From: Tachypleus tridentatus | Taxonomy: Eukaryota > Arthropoda > Merostomata > Xiphosura > Limulidae | DNA: 64,000 nucleotides | Assembly: GCF_004210375.1 (NCBI RefSeq) | Contig: NC_134834.1 | Coordinates: forward strand, 159,669,290-159,733,289 | Reading direction: 5' to 3' | In this document: one piece after another, positions 33,885 through 43,780 of the stretch | Layout of the letters: every line of letters starts with the position of its first letter | Numbering within the stretch: the stretch's first letter is position 1 | The notes under the pieces: generated by a model | Databases searched by the model: none | Told to the model about the DNA's origin: nothing | What the model saw: the letters and a program-made list of their open reading frames with translations, nothing else | Position numbers and translations under genes: made by a program

Positions 33885-34957
33885 CTTACAAGCCATATTA
33901 ATGTAGTGTTTCGATGCTATTATATCCCTTACAAACCATCTGAACAAAATATTTCGTTATTACTACATTCCTTACAAGTATATTTAATGTTAAACTCTAT
34001 CATTATTACACCTCTTACGAGCTAGTTAACAAGGTATTTCGTTATTACTCCATTCCTTACAAGTAATTTTAATGTTAAACTCTATCGTTATTACACCTCT
34101 TACGAGCTAGTTAACAAAGTATTTTGTTATTATTACATTCCTTACAAGTAATTTTATTGTTGAACTTTATCATTATTACACCTCTTACGAGCTAGTTAAC
34201 AAAGTATTTTGTTATTATTACATCCTTATCGGACCATTTTAAACACAATATTTCGATATTATTACGCTCTTTACGAGCCAATTTAAACAAGTATTTACCG
34301 TTTTTGCATCCTCAAGAGACCAGTTTAAACACAATATTTCGTTGTCATTACACTACATACAGAACAATTTAACGCAGTATTTCACTATTATTATAACCCT
34401 TACAGTATTTCACTATTATTATAACCCTTACAGTATTTCGTTATTAATACGCTATTTACAGGCCACTTTAACACAGGTTTCGTTGTTATCGGCTCCCTTA
34501 AAGGTGAGTTTAATATAGTATTTCATTATTAGTGAACACGGTACAAGCCAGTTTAACCAGATATTTAGCTGTTATTGCATCTTTTAAGAACAAATTTCAT
34601 ACAATATTTTGTTACTAATATACTCCTTACTGGGCATTTAAACACTAATATTACAACCATTATGGGCTAGTTTAATACAGTATTTCGTTATTATCACACT
34701 ATTTGCGTCTCACTCTATGGCACACACAGCTCTAAGGCTTCGGATTTATAACACTACAAACCAGTTTTCGACACTCGTGGTGGATAGAGCATAGCTCATT
34801 GTGTAACTCAGTACTTATCTATAAACAAACAATACAACCAAACACTATTTTCGGAGTATTTTAAGAGAATATGTCGTTATTATTGTACTACTTACTTACG
34901 GGCCACTTTAAAAGAGTAATTCATTATCATTACACTTCCTTTCAAGAATCTAACTGA
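33885..34957. repeat. Diverged minisatellite, ~43-bp unit with an 86-bp higher-order period, split by a SINE
   Basis: Units follow the pattern GTTTAACACAGTATTTCGTT then ATTATTACACTCCTTACGAG. Between 33960 and 34220 pairs of units repeat as ~86-bp dimers (CCTTACAAGTAATTTTAATG alternating with CTCTTACGAGCTAGTTAAC). The array is interrupted at about 34720-34835 by a family C SINE and resumes to about 34957. Confidence 0.87.
34718..34832 (+). mobile_element. SINE family C inserted in a minisatellite
   Basis: CTATGGCACACACAGCTCTA, GCTTCGGATTTATAACAC, CGACACTCGTGGTGG, tail TCTATAAACAAAC. The minisatellite units continue on both sides, so the SINE arrived after the array formed. Confidence 0.83.
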
Positions 34958-35479
34958 ATATGTGTTTTTCAATAGATCAAGTGTATATGTACGTTTTTAT
35001 TCTAATAACCTCTTCGTGTGAGTTTAAAAGAATAGCTACTTTTAGCCACAAAACTGAAAAGTTATTTTTAATAATGGATTTAAATGATGAAAGAGTTTTA
35101 GGTTAATGAATCTCAACCTTCTTATTTTTACCAAGTACTCAATGAACTATTTATCTCATGTTAAAACTGAACGGTAAAAAGTGTTTTAAGTAAATCCATC
35201 TTTCTTACCTACTACATAAATCAAATACGAAGTCAATAGTTAAGTATTTATACTGCATGTCATAGAAGATGGCGGCTCGTTAAGATAATGTATAGATTTT
35301 ACAGAATTAACTTCACATAGCTGAAAAAACTGTCGAGGTTATGAATTCGAAGAAAGTAAATGTTCACAGCAATCATAACCAATGACTTAGTACATTGTTT
35401 TGTATTCAGGTTGGAAATTTCAAAGAAATGTTTATTTTTTATTTCAGTGTTAATACAAGTCAAAGAAATCGTCTGCTTG

Positions 35480-35565
35480 TTTCTTTTTCGTAATTAGACA
35501 AAAATATTCACAAAGGGCTATGTGTGCTCTGCCCCTCACAGGTATCGAAACACGGTTTTAGCGTT
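35480..35565 (-). mobile_element. SINE family C, partial
   Basis: ATTAGACAAAAATATTCACA, GGGCTATGTGTGCTCTGCCC, CAGGTATCGAAACACGG and TTTAGCGTTGG. The head end is lost after GCGTTGG. Confidence 0.78.
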
Positions 35566-36274
35566 GGGGGTTGGTAAGGGAGAGTCAAAGAAACCACTAA
35601 AGACAGAAACGTTCACAATTTTAATCGAATCCTTTATTTTTCAAAGCTATACGTTGCATTTATTTCATCAAAGGGTTTTACTGATAAGCAGTGCATTCTG
35701 TATTTAAACCTGTGTAGTATAAAAACACGCATGATGGCATTTATTGGAGAAACTTAAGATTTCAAGAGATTACCTTGTATATCAAAATATTAGGCTGTAA
35801 GCTTATTCTTGGCGAGCTAGGTACTGGTTGTTAAGAACGTAGCTTGACAGATCCAAGAACAGGAATACCTCCATAACAACCCTCTAACCCTGATAACGGT
35901 CCTTTTCCAGACATTCCACTGATTCGGAAGAATCACGTTTTATGTTTCCATACCGCTAAGTTCAAAACATCAAATTGCCAAACAGCGTGGAACCGTGGAC
36001 AAATAATAATCTAATTAAGGTAGAATGGTGGGTGTGCGAAGGAACTGAACTTGGGGTACTAGACGAAATCATTATTATTGTAAATATACAACCGGCTACA
36101 AAGGAAGTACAAAAAAACGAATGAACTAACCTATCGTAGAGAACTCCTAACATAATTTTCATAAGTCAGAAGGAACATGATTGAATAATGAATCCATTTC
36201 ACCAGAAAGTAGACTATTATATATTTATTGTAAGTCCCTGTTTGTAAATATCAGACACGAAAAACAAAAGAGTA
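35566..36274. other. Spacer, nothing recognised
   Basis: No repeat or frame with motif. Slightly less AT-rich near 35820-36050. Confidence 0.4.
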
Positions 36275-36566
36275 TAGTTTGACTTTACAAGAACCAGGTG
36301 TTGGAAATTCGGTTTAACTTTACAAGAACTAACTGTTTGATTTCGTAAAACCCAGTTGTTGGGTTTACGAAGAATCAACTGTTGAAATTACTGTTTGACT
36401 TTACGAAAACCAACTATTAAGAATTCGAATTTACTTTACAAGGACTAATTGTTCGGAATGCTCTTTGATTTAACAAAGAACCAACTGTTTTAATCGCTGT
36501 TTGGCTTTGCATGAACCAACTACTGGGAATACTATTTGACTACGAAACCAACTGTTGGAAATGTTG
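36275..36566. repeat. Diverged minisatellite, ~40-bp unit, about seven copies
   Basis: Units approximate TGTTTGACTTTACAAGAACC followed by AACTGTTGGAAAT, repeated with many substitutions and small indels. Confidence 0.82.
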
Positions 36567-37483
36567 TACTTTTTACGTGAACACGCATGTTTACTTATAC
36601 TTTAATTGTTGGTCTTAGTCCCAAGTTAATGGATAAAAAAGAATTCATATTGTTAGTTCATCTACTTTTTTGATACTAATATATCCAGAACTGTATTGAT
36701 GCTAAAAGTCAGGAACTTAAATGAAACCTTCTACAGGTTTTAGCAATCAAAAACTATTATTTTTTTCTTGATTTTTTTGTAGATTTTCTTGTTTCAGTGA
36801 CGAGTAACATATTTGTGTTTCTTCGTACAGAGAATTAAATAGTTCATTTTAAAAGGTTTTAATTTGGTTAATAAGGGTTATATGTAATTAAGTTATAGTG
36901 GGGTGTTTTGACTCGGTTAACTACGAAGTTAAAAACAAAATTTTATTGTTTTTGGACAAAGTGTACGACAAAATGAATTTCAAAACGTTTACACTCTCAA
37001 TGCAACAAAGCCCATTAGAAACATAGAAACCCGATAAAAATCCTGAGCATCTGAAGGCTCATACATCACTTCGCTAGTTTTCTTACATTGAATACGATTA
37101 TTTTTCAGATAGTATGTTTAACCGCTATGTGTCTAGATACTTTGATGAGTTCTGGGTATTCTACGAGAGGCCTCCTAAGCAACGATATGTGACACATAAA
37201 AGATACAACTAAAGTTATGGTTCAAAATCGAATTCGGAGAAAATAACAGAAGGAAAAAAATCTTTAATAGAATATGGTTATAGCCACGTTTGGTAAATTT
37301 AATGATTCGTATCTTTTTTTAAACTTTTAAACTACGGTCCAATCTCTCTTTAAACTTTTCTCACAAGGGTTAAAGTAAATCGTGTACTTCGCGATTCTAA
37401 TTTAATTATCCTTGACTTCGTATTTACCAAAGATTAAAATAAGCGAGGTACTAAATCATTTCACATTAATTTCTTATGAAGCT
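36567..37483. other. AT-rich spacer, nothing recognised
   Basis: No frames or repeats seen by eye. Confidence 0.45.
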
Positions 37484-37484
37484 G

Positions 37485-37625
37485 TTGCTGACAGGGATTA
37501 TGATGACTAGGATCGTATCTAACTGAAAGTTAACTCCATAAGAAATTGTTGCTGACAGGGATTATGATGACTAGGATCGTATCTAACTGAGAATTAACTC
37601 CATAAGAAATTGTTGCTGACAGAGA
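37485..37625. repeat. Tandem duplication, 64-bp unit, just over two copies
   Basis: TTGCTGACAGGGATTATGAT begins at 37485 and 37549, and a third start (TTGCTGACAGAG) at 37613. The first two units differ at only a few bases, so this is a recent duplication. Confidence 0.93.
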
Positions 37626-37826
37626 ACACGATTATTTTGACTAACTTAACCACTCGTCTCTTTTACATTGTTGTTGACAAAAGTTTTAACAAGTGGGGTA
37701 CATGCATAATAATAAGAAATCACGTGTATAAACTGGATCTTCACACAACAGGAAACGAGATAATTCAAGTGTTTTAGGAAGACTGTTTAAACCTTGAAGA
37801 AGAAAGATCTTTACAGAAATACCACC

Positions 37827-38020
37827 GTTTCTGGTTTCTGAAGAAGAATGGCTACCTTCTGAAACTGCTTGGGTTATTAATTTTCTGTAGAAGGAAGGTC
37901 TCTCTTTCTAAATTGCTCGAATTATGAGGTTTCTAAGGAAGGTTGCCTTAAAAAACTTCTTAAGTTATTTGATTTCTGTAAAAGGAAAGACTGCCTTTCA
38001 AACTTTCCTAGGTTATCGTT
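37827..38020. repeat. Diverged tandem repeat, ~60-bp unit, about three copies
   Basis: Recurring pieces: TTCTGTAGAAGGAAGGTCTC, CTTTCTAAATTGCTCGAATT, TTTCTGTAAAAGGAAAGACT and CAAACTTTCCTAGGTTAT. A 64-codon frame across it (37924-38118) is an effect of the repeat. Confidence 0.65.
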
Positions 38021-38779
38021 TTCCTTGTTATGCAATGAATGGGGTACCATATATAACTACTACTGTAAACTCTCCATATTTAATAAGCAATGACTGCATA
38101 GACCGGGATTTAATGTAATTTTAATTCTTTTTCACCTTGTGATTACCTAAGACGACAATGATATTCTCACCAATTAACCAATATACGTTGGTTCCATTTA
38201 AAGACAAAATCATTGCGGTAACCAGTACAACAACAACATAATACATATTTTTCATCACTCGTAAAGCAAAAATATAACCTTATTTTCCGCCTCGGTATTT
38301 GTACGAAAATAAAATTTAGACATGATGACTAGAGACAATGTTTTGTAAAGGTGTCAAACTTAACTTATGAGCTATAACGTTCGGTTATATTTATTTTTAT
38401 GTGTATGAGTGAGCGAGTAAGTGAAAGAAACCAAAAACCGAAAATATGACTTCGTTATCTCCATGGCTACAGTTACATCTTTACAATCTCTTCTGATATT
38501 ATTATTATTGACAGCATAAAATGGATTACAGAATTCTCTTACGCACTATGTAGATATTTTGAATAGTTTCCAATGGAATTATTCTGCATCCAGTCTGATT
38601 TCGGAGTCAGTATCGAGTTCTTCAACACTATTTTAAAAATCAGGGTACTATTTCTTGTTCATCATCAACTGATATTGTACTCTTCCTTTAAAAGATGAAA
38701 TATTTCATGAATTTTCTTCCGTCTTGTCATTTCTACCCGTATAAACAGAGATCAAAACTTGGAATAGAAGCTGACATTT
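38021..38779. other. AT-rich spacer, nothing recognised
   Basis: No repeat copy or frame with a recognisable product. Confidence 0.45.
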
Positions 38780-39160
38780 GTTTAGAATTTTCGCGCAAAG
38801 CTATGAAAGGGCTACCTGTGCATAGCCATCCATCATTTTAATTGACAGATTAGATGGTTTGGTTTGAATTTCGCTCAAGCTTCACGAGGGATATTTGCGC
38901 TAGTTGCCTTTGATTTAGCAGTGAATGACTAGAGAGAAAACATCTTGTCATCGCCACCGACCTCCAACTCATGGGCAATTTTTTTACCAATGAATTGGAA
39001 TAGTGTGCTTGACCGTCGCTTTAAATGCTCCCACGGCTGAAAAGGCGTGCATGCCTGGTGGGACAGCGACTCAAACTTTTAACCCGAAGAGATTAGAGGA
39101 AAGGTAGTACTTACAATAGTACTTACCGACAACTATTGAGCTACTCTTCTTTGACTTCGC
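38780..39160 (-). mobile_element. Old SINE family A split by a younger family A copy
   Basis: The tail part at 38780-38857 has TTTCGCGCAAAGCTATG and GGGCTACCTGTGCATAGCC. The continuing body lies at about 39099-39160 (GAAAGGTAGTACTTAC, CAACTATTGAGCTACTCTTC). The head of the old copy was not found. Confidence 0.75.
38858..39089 (-). mobile_element. SINE family A nested in another family A copy, same orientation
   Basis: GGTTTGAATTTCGCTCAAGC to CTGAAAAGGCGTGCATGCCT and a shortened head. AGATTAGATGG (38847-38857) and AGATTAGAGG (39090-39099) flank it as a target-site duplication taken from the GACTAGAGGGAAGG part of the host SINE. Confidence 0.82.
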
Positions 39161-39164
39161 TTGT

Positions 39165-39280
39165 TCACAGCTGGTACAGGGGCAAGTATAAGGATTTATA
39201 ACGCTAAAATCAGGTATTTAATCCCCCTTGGTGGACACAGCAAATAGTCCGATGTGACTTTGCTATAAGAAAGCACATCG
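39165..39280 (+). mobile_element. SINE family B
   Basis: AGCTGGTACAGGGGCAAGTA, TTATAACGCTAAAATCAGG, GTGGACACAGCAAATAGTCC and TGTGACTTTGCTATAAGAAA. Confidence 0.88.
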
Positions 39281-39402
39281 ACCACAACTTCAACCCGAAA
39301 GCAAACCCTTCATCCCTATTGATTTCCATGATATTCCATGATATACCTAATGTAAAAGGAGGATTATCTGATGTTTGTATGGGTCAGAGTCTTCACACTA
39401 TG

Positions 39403-39497
39403 GCCCCCACTGGCACAGGGGTATGTCTGCGAAGTTACACAGCTAGAATCCAGGTTTCGATACCTGTGGTGGGCAGAGCACAGATAGCCCGTATAGA
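39403..39497 (+). mobile_element. SINE family C truncating the retrotransposon integrase
   Basis: GGCCCCCACTGGCACAGGGG, TATGTCTGCGAAGTTACAC, GGTTTCGATACCTGTGG, ending in GCACAGATAGCCCGTATAG. The tail is lost where the element abuts the integrase relic on its right. Confidence 0.85.
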
Positions 39498-39499
39498 TA

Positions 39500-39750
39500 C
39501 AGGTACTAGTGGCCTGGTCAAGGGCACAGCTACTCTGCTGAATGGCTCTTCTATGAAAGGCATCTCACCCAGTAGCATCTTGACTGCCTTCCTTCTTGGT
39601 ACAGTCCTTTTTACAGATATCACATAACCTGCAGAATTTGGACACATCTCCGATGACCCCTGGCCAACGAAAGTCGCTGTTGGATCTGTCTGCCGTTTCC
39701 TTTGCTCCTAGGAGCCCTCTCACAATGAACTTGTGAGCCAAATTCATCAC
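39500..39750 (-). pseudogene. Retrotransposon integrase fragment: zinc-binding domain and start of catalytic core
   Basis: The first frame shows LAHKF, then DFRWPGVIGDVSKF and CRLCDICKK. This corresponds to the HHCC integrase finger, with both cysteines present but the second histidine apparently lost. A frameshift near 39605 moves into LGEMPFIEEPFSRVAV, the usual entry into the integrase core of Gypsy elements. The catalytic aspartate at the expected position is not evident, and the sequence stops at the family C SINE. Inactive. Confidence 0.85.
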
Positions 39751-40499
39751 TTGACTCTATTAGTTCTATGATCTTTTTAACTTTCTCAGTATAACTGCCT
39801 TGAGAGACACAGTACAGTACTCCCTTGTGGTACTATATTTTGTAAGTCTCTTTCCTCTCTGTTTTTTGTTGGACTTCCTTCCAGGTACTATCCTAAAGTT
39901 TCTGCAGTAAAGCGTATTTCTTTATTTATGTTATGAAAAAGTTTCTCACTGCCTCATCAATCAGCACACATGAGTGTATCTTACCAATCATCTTGTAAAC
40001 AGATACTAGGCTCGCTTCCACTGATCTAGTACTACATCCAGCTTCTCATAGGATTTTCACTTTATTGTCCCCAACATATATTTCAACTACTGCAGTTATG
40101 TGGCTTGTTAACACCTCTCAATCTTTGTCATATGCTTCGATCACCACTGGCTTGTTGACCCATTTGCTAACTTAATGATGCACTGTTTAATCATTGTGAT
40201 AACACTCATTTCTTGTGGTGAATCTAACGAGTTGTCTTCAAGCTATTACTTCTGGCAGCATCATCTGTGGCGACAGTCACTATTATTTTGTTTCTAACAA
40301 GCACCATCTTTGTAGGTAGCTCTAGTTGTTTTGTGTTGATATTTATACTGATTCTTGTTGGTGACAAACTTTCACTCACTCACAATGTTCCCTACTTTAT
40401 AACAAGCATAGCATATTTTCTCTCATTCATTTGTTACTTTCTGGTCACCTTTGGTAGTAGCTTGCTTCTGGTCAGGCATCTCTGGTCTTGACTTTGATT

Positions 40500-40860
40500 A
40501 TTCTTGGACTTGGAAGTCATACTCCTTCTATATATTTTTTTGACAGTTTGATCATCTCATTCACGTGTTTTGATACCTTCTCTTTTAGGAACAGTGACAT
40601 GCCAGTGGAGTATTTGATCATAAACTGTTCATATAACAGTAAATATGCAAGTCCTTCAAAATTGTCTTTACACTTGATCATGTCAGTCACCTTGTGAAAT
40701 ATCACAGTAGATGCTCTACAAACTGAAATACAGTTTTCCCAGTGCCAGGTTTGATTTTTCTGAACATTTGCCCCAAAATCTTCTTTGATAAGTTCATGGT
40801 ATTTCTGCAAGGCCAATTTTAACTCGTCATAGTTCATGGCATCTTCTGGTGTCATGCCTA
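40500..40860 (-). pseudogene. SCAN-like gag domain of the LTR retrotransposon
   Basis: A 112-residue open segment begins MTPEDAMNYDELKLAL and contains GLAYLLLYEQFMIKY and ALFL-like SLFLKEKVSKHVNEM. This helical pattern, with a conserved REQF-like YEQF, is that of the SCAN domain in vertebrate zinc-finger proteins and in the gag proteins of certain Gypsy retroelements. The neighbouring integrase decides in favour of gag. A short lysine-rich coiled coil precedes it at 41030-41260. Confidence 0.75.
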
Positions 40861-41430
40861 CTTATACTTGTAGGCCTTTTCTTTCGTGAATAGGTCTGAG
40901 ACAGACTGCCCAGTTATCTTTGTCAGAGTTTTGACTTTAGGCTAATCTTTCATACCTAACCAGGAAATCATCTATATCTTCTTTCTGTCCATCAAATCTG
41001 GGTAGCTTGTATTAGCTGGTTCTGACCCTATTGCCATTCTTGGATCCTCCATCTTTTTGTTGTGTGAGCTTGGCGATTTCAATTTGTACTTTTATTCTTT
41101 CTATTTCCAGTTTTTCTTTTCTTTCCTTTTCTTCTTTCTCAACTTATGCTCTTATTCACTCCATTTACAATCTCTCTTTTTTCATTTTCTTCTTTTTCGA
41201 GTTGTGCTCTTATTATTTCTTTCTCCTTCTCCCACTCTACTTCTCTCTTTTCTTTTGACATTCTTTTCTTTCTAGGATTTGTTCTTATTGAACAATCTCT
41301 CGTAGATCGCGATTTTTATACCCAAGTCGTTCGCCTCTCTCTATCCAATTATAAACGTTAGTCAGCACATAGTTATATAGCATGGTTGTGATATTTAAAA
41401 TATTTTCATCACTACTATGTGTTTTTGTGT

Positions 41431-41698
41431 GTGGTTTGAATTTCGCACAAAGCTACTCGAGGGCTATCTGTGCTAGCCGTCCCTAATTTAGCAGTGTAAG
41501 GCTAGAGGGAAGGCAGCTAATCATCAACACCCACCGTCAACTCTTGGGCTACTCTTTTACCAACGAATAGTGAGATTGACCATCACATTATAACGCCCTC
41601 ACGGCTTAAAGGGCGGGAATATTGAGTGCGACGGGGATTCGAACCCGCGACCCACAGATTACGAGCCGAACGCCTTAACACGCTTGGCCATGTCGGAC
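41431..41698 (-). mobile_element. SINE family A, full length
   Basis: GGTTTGAATTTCGCACAAAG to ACGCTTGGCCATGTCGGACC. TTCATCACTACTA (41404-41416) and TTCATTACTACTA (41699-41711) flank it, though a few GT-rich bases separate the left duplication from the tail. Confidence 0.92.
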
Positions 41699-41719
41699 CT
41701 TCATTACTACTACAACTAT

Positions 41720-42880
41720 GTCTATACAGGCCAATTTGCCGCGGTTGTTTACGTCCACTTCTACGATCGTTTACCATTGTAAATCTTGACTGGCTCATCA
41801 CTGTCAACTGTTCTGTATGGACTGGATTATTTACAGTTGCTATTTGTGAGTTGTTGACGATAAATTTCAACAAAAGGCAAACAGCACATGATCCATATGT
41901 TTTAAAATAATGTAGTAAAACAATTTAAACCTGTATAAAATTGTTTGTTACACTGTTGGTTATCACAGTTGTTAACATATCTTTAAGTAATTGTATCGTT
42001 TTCATCCAAGTGCACACAGACTGGTTTAGTTAACACAGAGTGCAATTTGACAAGACGAAGTATTCTTCCTGCTCTGATAGTACAAGACAGTCTATGGTAA
42101 ATTCGCTTTAAAGTTACCACAGCTGTATCGCGAACTTTAAATAATTGTCTCTTTCCTTTTTGTCAAAGTCCACATTGGCTGGTTCAATTGCTTTAGAATG
42201 CAACTGACAAGAAGAATTATTTTCCTAATTGTGTAATAATTGCGAACCACATTTTAAACGCGTATCAATATCACAATAAAGGTCTAGATCATTTCACACA
42301 ATACTAGATATTATGATGCAATAATATTTAACCAAAACAACAGGAAACTCTCAAACGGTTCTTGTAACATGATGCAATAATATAGCAAACACCAATTAAT
42401 AACAGTTGGATTACGCAATGTATGATTCGTAAACAGTTAGTAAACAATCTTGTCATAATCTATCACTTCTAAAAATAACTGACGTTAATAATTGCGCTAT
42501 ATAGCTATCTGAATCATAACTTAAAATGGAAACAGTCGCATATATCTAACAACGTTCGTCTCAACAGTTCGGTTGCAAAAAATTCCATAGGCGCTACGTC
42601 AAATGACTTGAACGGTATGTGTTCATATGGAAAAACACAGATACTTGTCTTATTCTTCAACTATACAACTTGCGTACATCTGACTTGTGCAGCTTTTCCA
42701 AATGGAGATCATTCTTAGTTGTCTTAAGTACTGTTTGCTGACTGAGAAATGTGAATGGCTTTTCCCATTCACTTTTTTGTTAGTGGATTTTCACCTTTGA
42801 TATTATACCAAAATCGATCTTACTATACATATATAGTATGACCAATTGCAGGTCTCTTTTCAGATGGTTCTGGTGTCTCA
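41720..42880 (+). repeat. Unclassified interspersed repeat region, copy 3 of 3, with an internal duplication
   Basis: Shared with the other copies: ATGACTTGAACGGTATGTGT near 42600, AACTTGCGTACATC, and ATGACCAATTGCAGGTCTC near 42840. Further left, two related blocks about 160 bp apart (near 42010 and 42170) contain GACTGGTTTAGTTAACACAG and GGCTGGTTCAATTGCTTTAG, each followed by GCAA(T/C)TGACAAGA. No coding segment seen. It is unclear how much of this region belongs to the repeat. Confidence 0.5.
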
Positions 42881-43090
42881 GTTTGATCCACAGTCCTTTG
42901 TTTTTCCAATGTCATTAAATTTAACATATATTTAAGTTTTGGAAATTTTAAGTCTCCGATCTCAATACATCTTTATGTTCGGAATGTGTGTTTACTTTGC
43001 GTCGGAAAAGGCTGTTGCATACTTTTACCAAAACTGGTCAGATTGGTGGCATCAAATTACCTATGTAACACCAAAATATGTTAGAATATA

Positions 43091-43255
43091 ATCAGTGATG
43101 TCGAGAAAACCCACTTGTAGAGAAATATATATGCAAAAACGGCTCGTTTGGGTTGAGAAAATATTTTACGTAGAAGAGCGAACAACGTTTCGACCTTCTT
43201 CGGTCATCGTCAGGTTCGTCATCGTCATCGTGAAAAACGAGCCGTTTTTGCATAT
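43091..43255 (-). mobile_element. Second hairpin element with 15-bp target-site duplication and the same core
   Basis: ATATGTTAGAATATA at 43076-43090 is repeated at 43256-43270. Inside, ATATATGCAAAAACGGCTCG (from about 43127) is inverted at 43237-43257. On the minus strand the core CCTGACGATGACC, six bases, GGTCGAAACG lies at 43191-43220 and matches the core at 25837-25860. A short (GAC/GAT)n run (43216-43230) sits beside it. The length and end structure suit a truncated Penelope-like insertion. Confidence 0.75.
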
Positions 43256-43270
43256 ATATGTTAGAATATA

Positions 43271-43780
43271 GTTGTAATACATTCCATTCCACCACGACTT
43301 TATACCGGCCATGGATTTTACTTAGTATCTATTTACTGCATCTATTCTAATGTGTTCTCACAATCAAACTTAGGCTCATTTTATATATTACTTTAGTTTG
43401 AACACAACAAGACAAGAACTGAACCAAGTGAACCTTAAAACTAATTTCGTTTTTTCCTTGTTTTTCTTCCGAGTATCGGCCTTTAATTTTCTCCTGTATG
43501 ACAGAACTTTAATGAAGCTTACCGGATCTGACGAAAGCTCTTGATTGGTTCAAAGGTGTGGAATCAATCCCTCGCACGATGCGCTAGAGAAAAGATGGTT
43601 AGTATAGAACGCTGTGTAAGCGTGTGGAAATATGTTATTAAGGTGTTTTTGACTAACATAGAGGCAAATGCTTTGTTTTGATTTTTTTATGTTTCAAATT
43701 ACCAAACTTTGAATAAAGTATCTTATAATAAGTCACCAAATACTTACTGACAAAAACAAAGGTTTAGATAATATTATAAG
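43271..43780. other. Spacer, nothing recognised
   Basis: No frame with a motif and no repeat copy seen. Confidence 0.4.

Larger units (their letters stand above)
39498..41300 (-). mobile_element. Gypsy-type LTR retrotransposon relic (gag to integrase, reverse transcriptase missing)
   Basis: On the minus strand the order is: a charged coiled-coil stretch (about 41260-41030), a SCAN-like gag domain (40855-40517), a possible zinc-knuckle remnant near 40420-40380, protease-like traces near 40100-40000, an integrase zinc-binding segment (39750-39610) and the beginning of the integrase core (39605-39500). Reverse transcriptase and RNase H, which should lie between protease and integrase, are absent, so at least ~2 kb was deleted. 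No long terminal repeats are recognisable. Stops and frameshifts are frequent. Confidence 0.8.

Noticed and set aside
41031..41275. Serine/phenylalanine-rich plus-strand frames
   Set aside because: They are the reverse strand of a charged coiled-coil stretch of the retrotransposon gag.
43200..43232. GAC/GAT (Asp-coding) trinucleotide run as part of a coding exon
   Set aside because: It lies inside the 165-bp hairpin insertion, and the frame around it breaks quickly.
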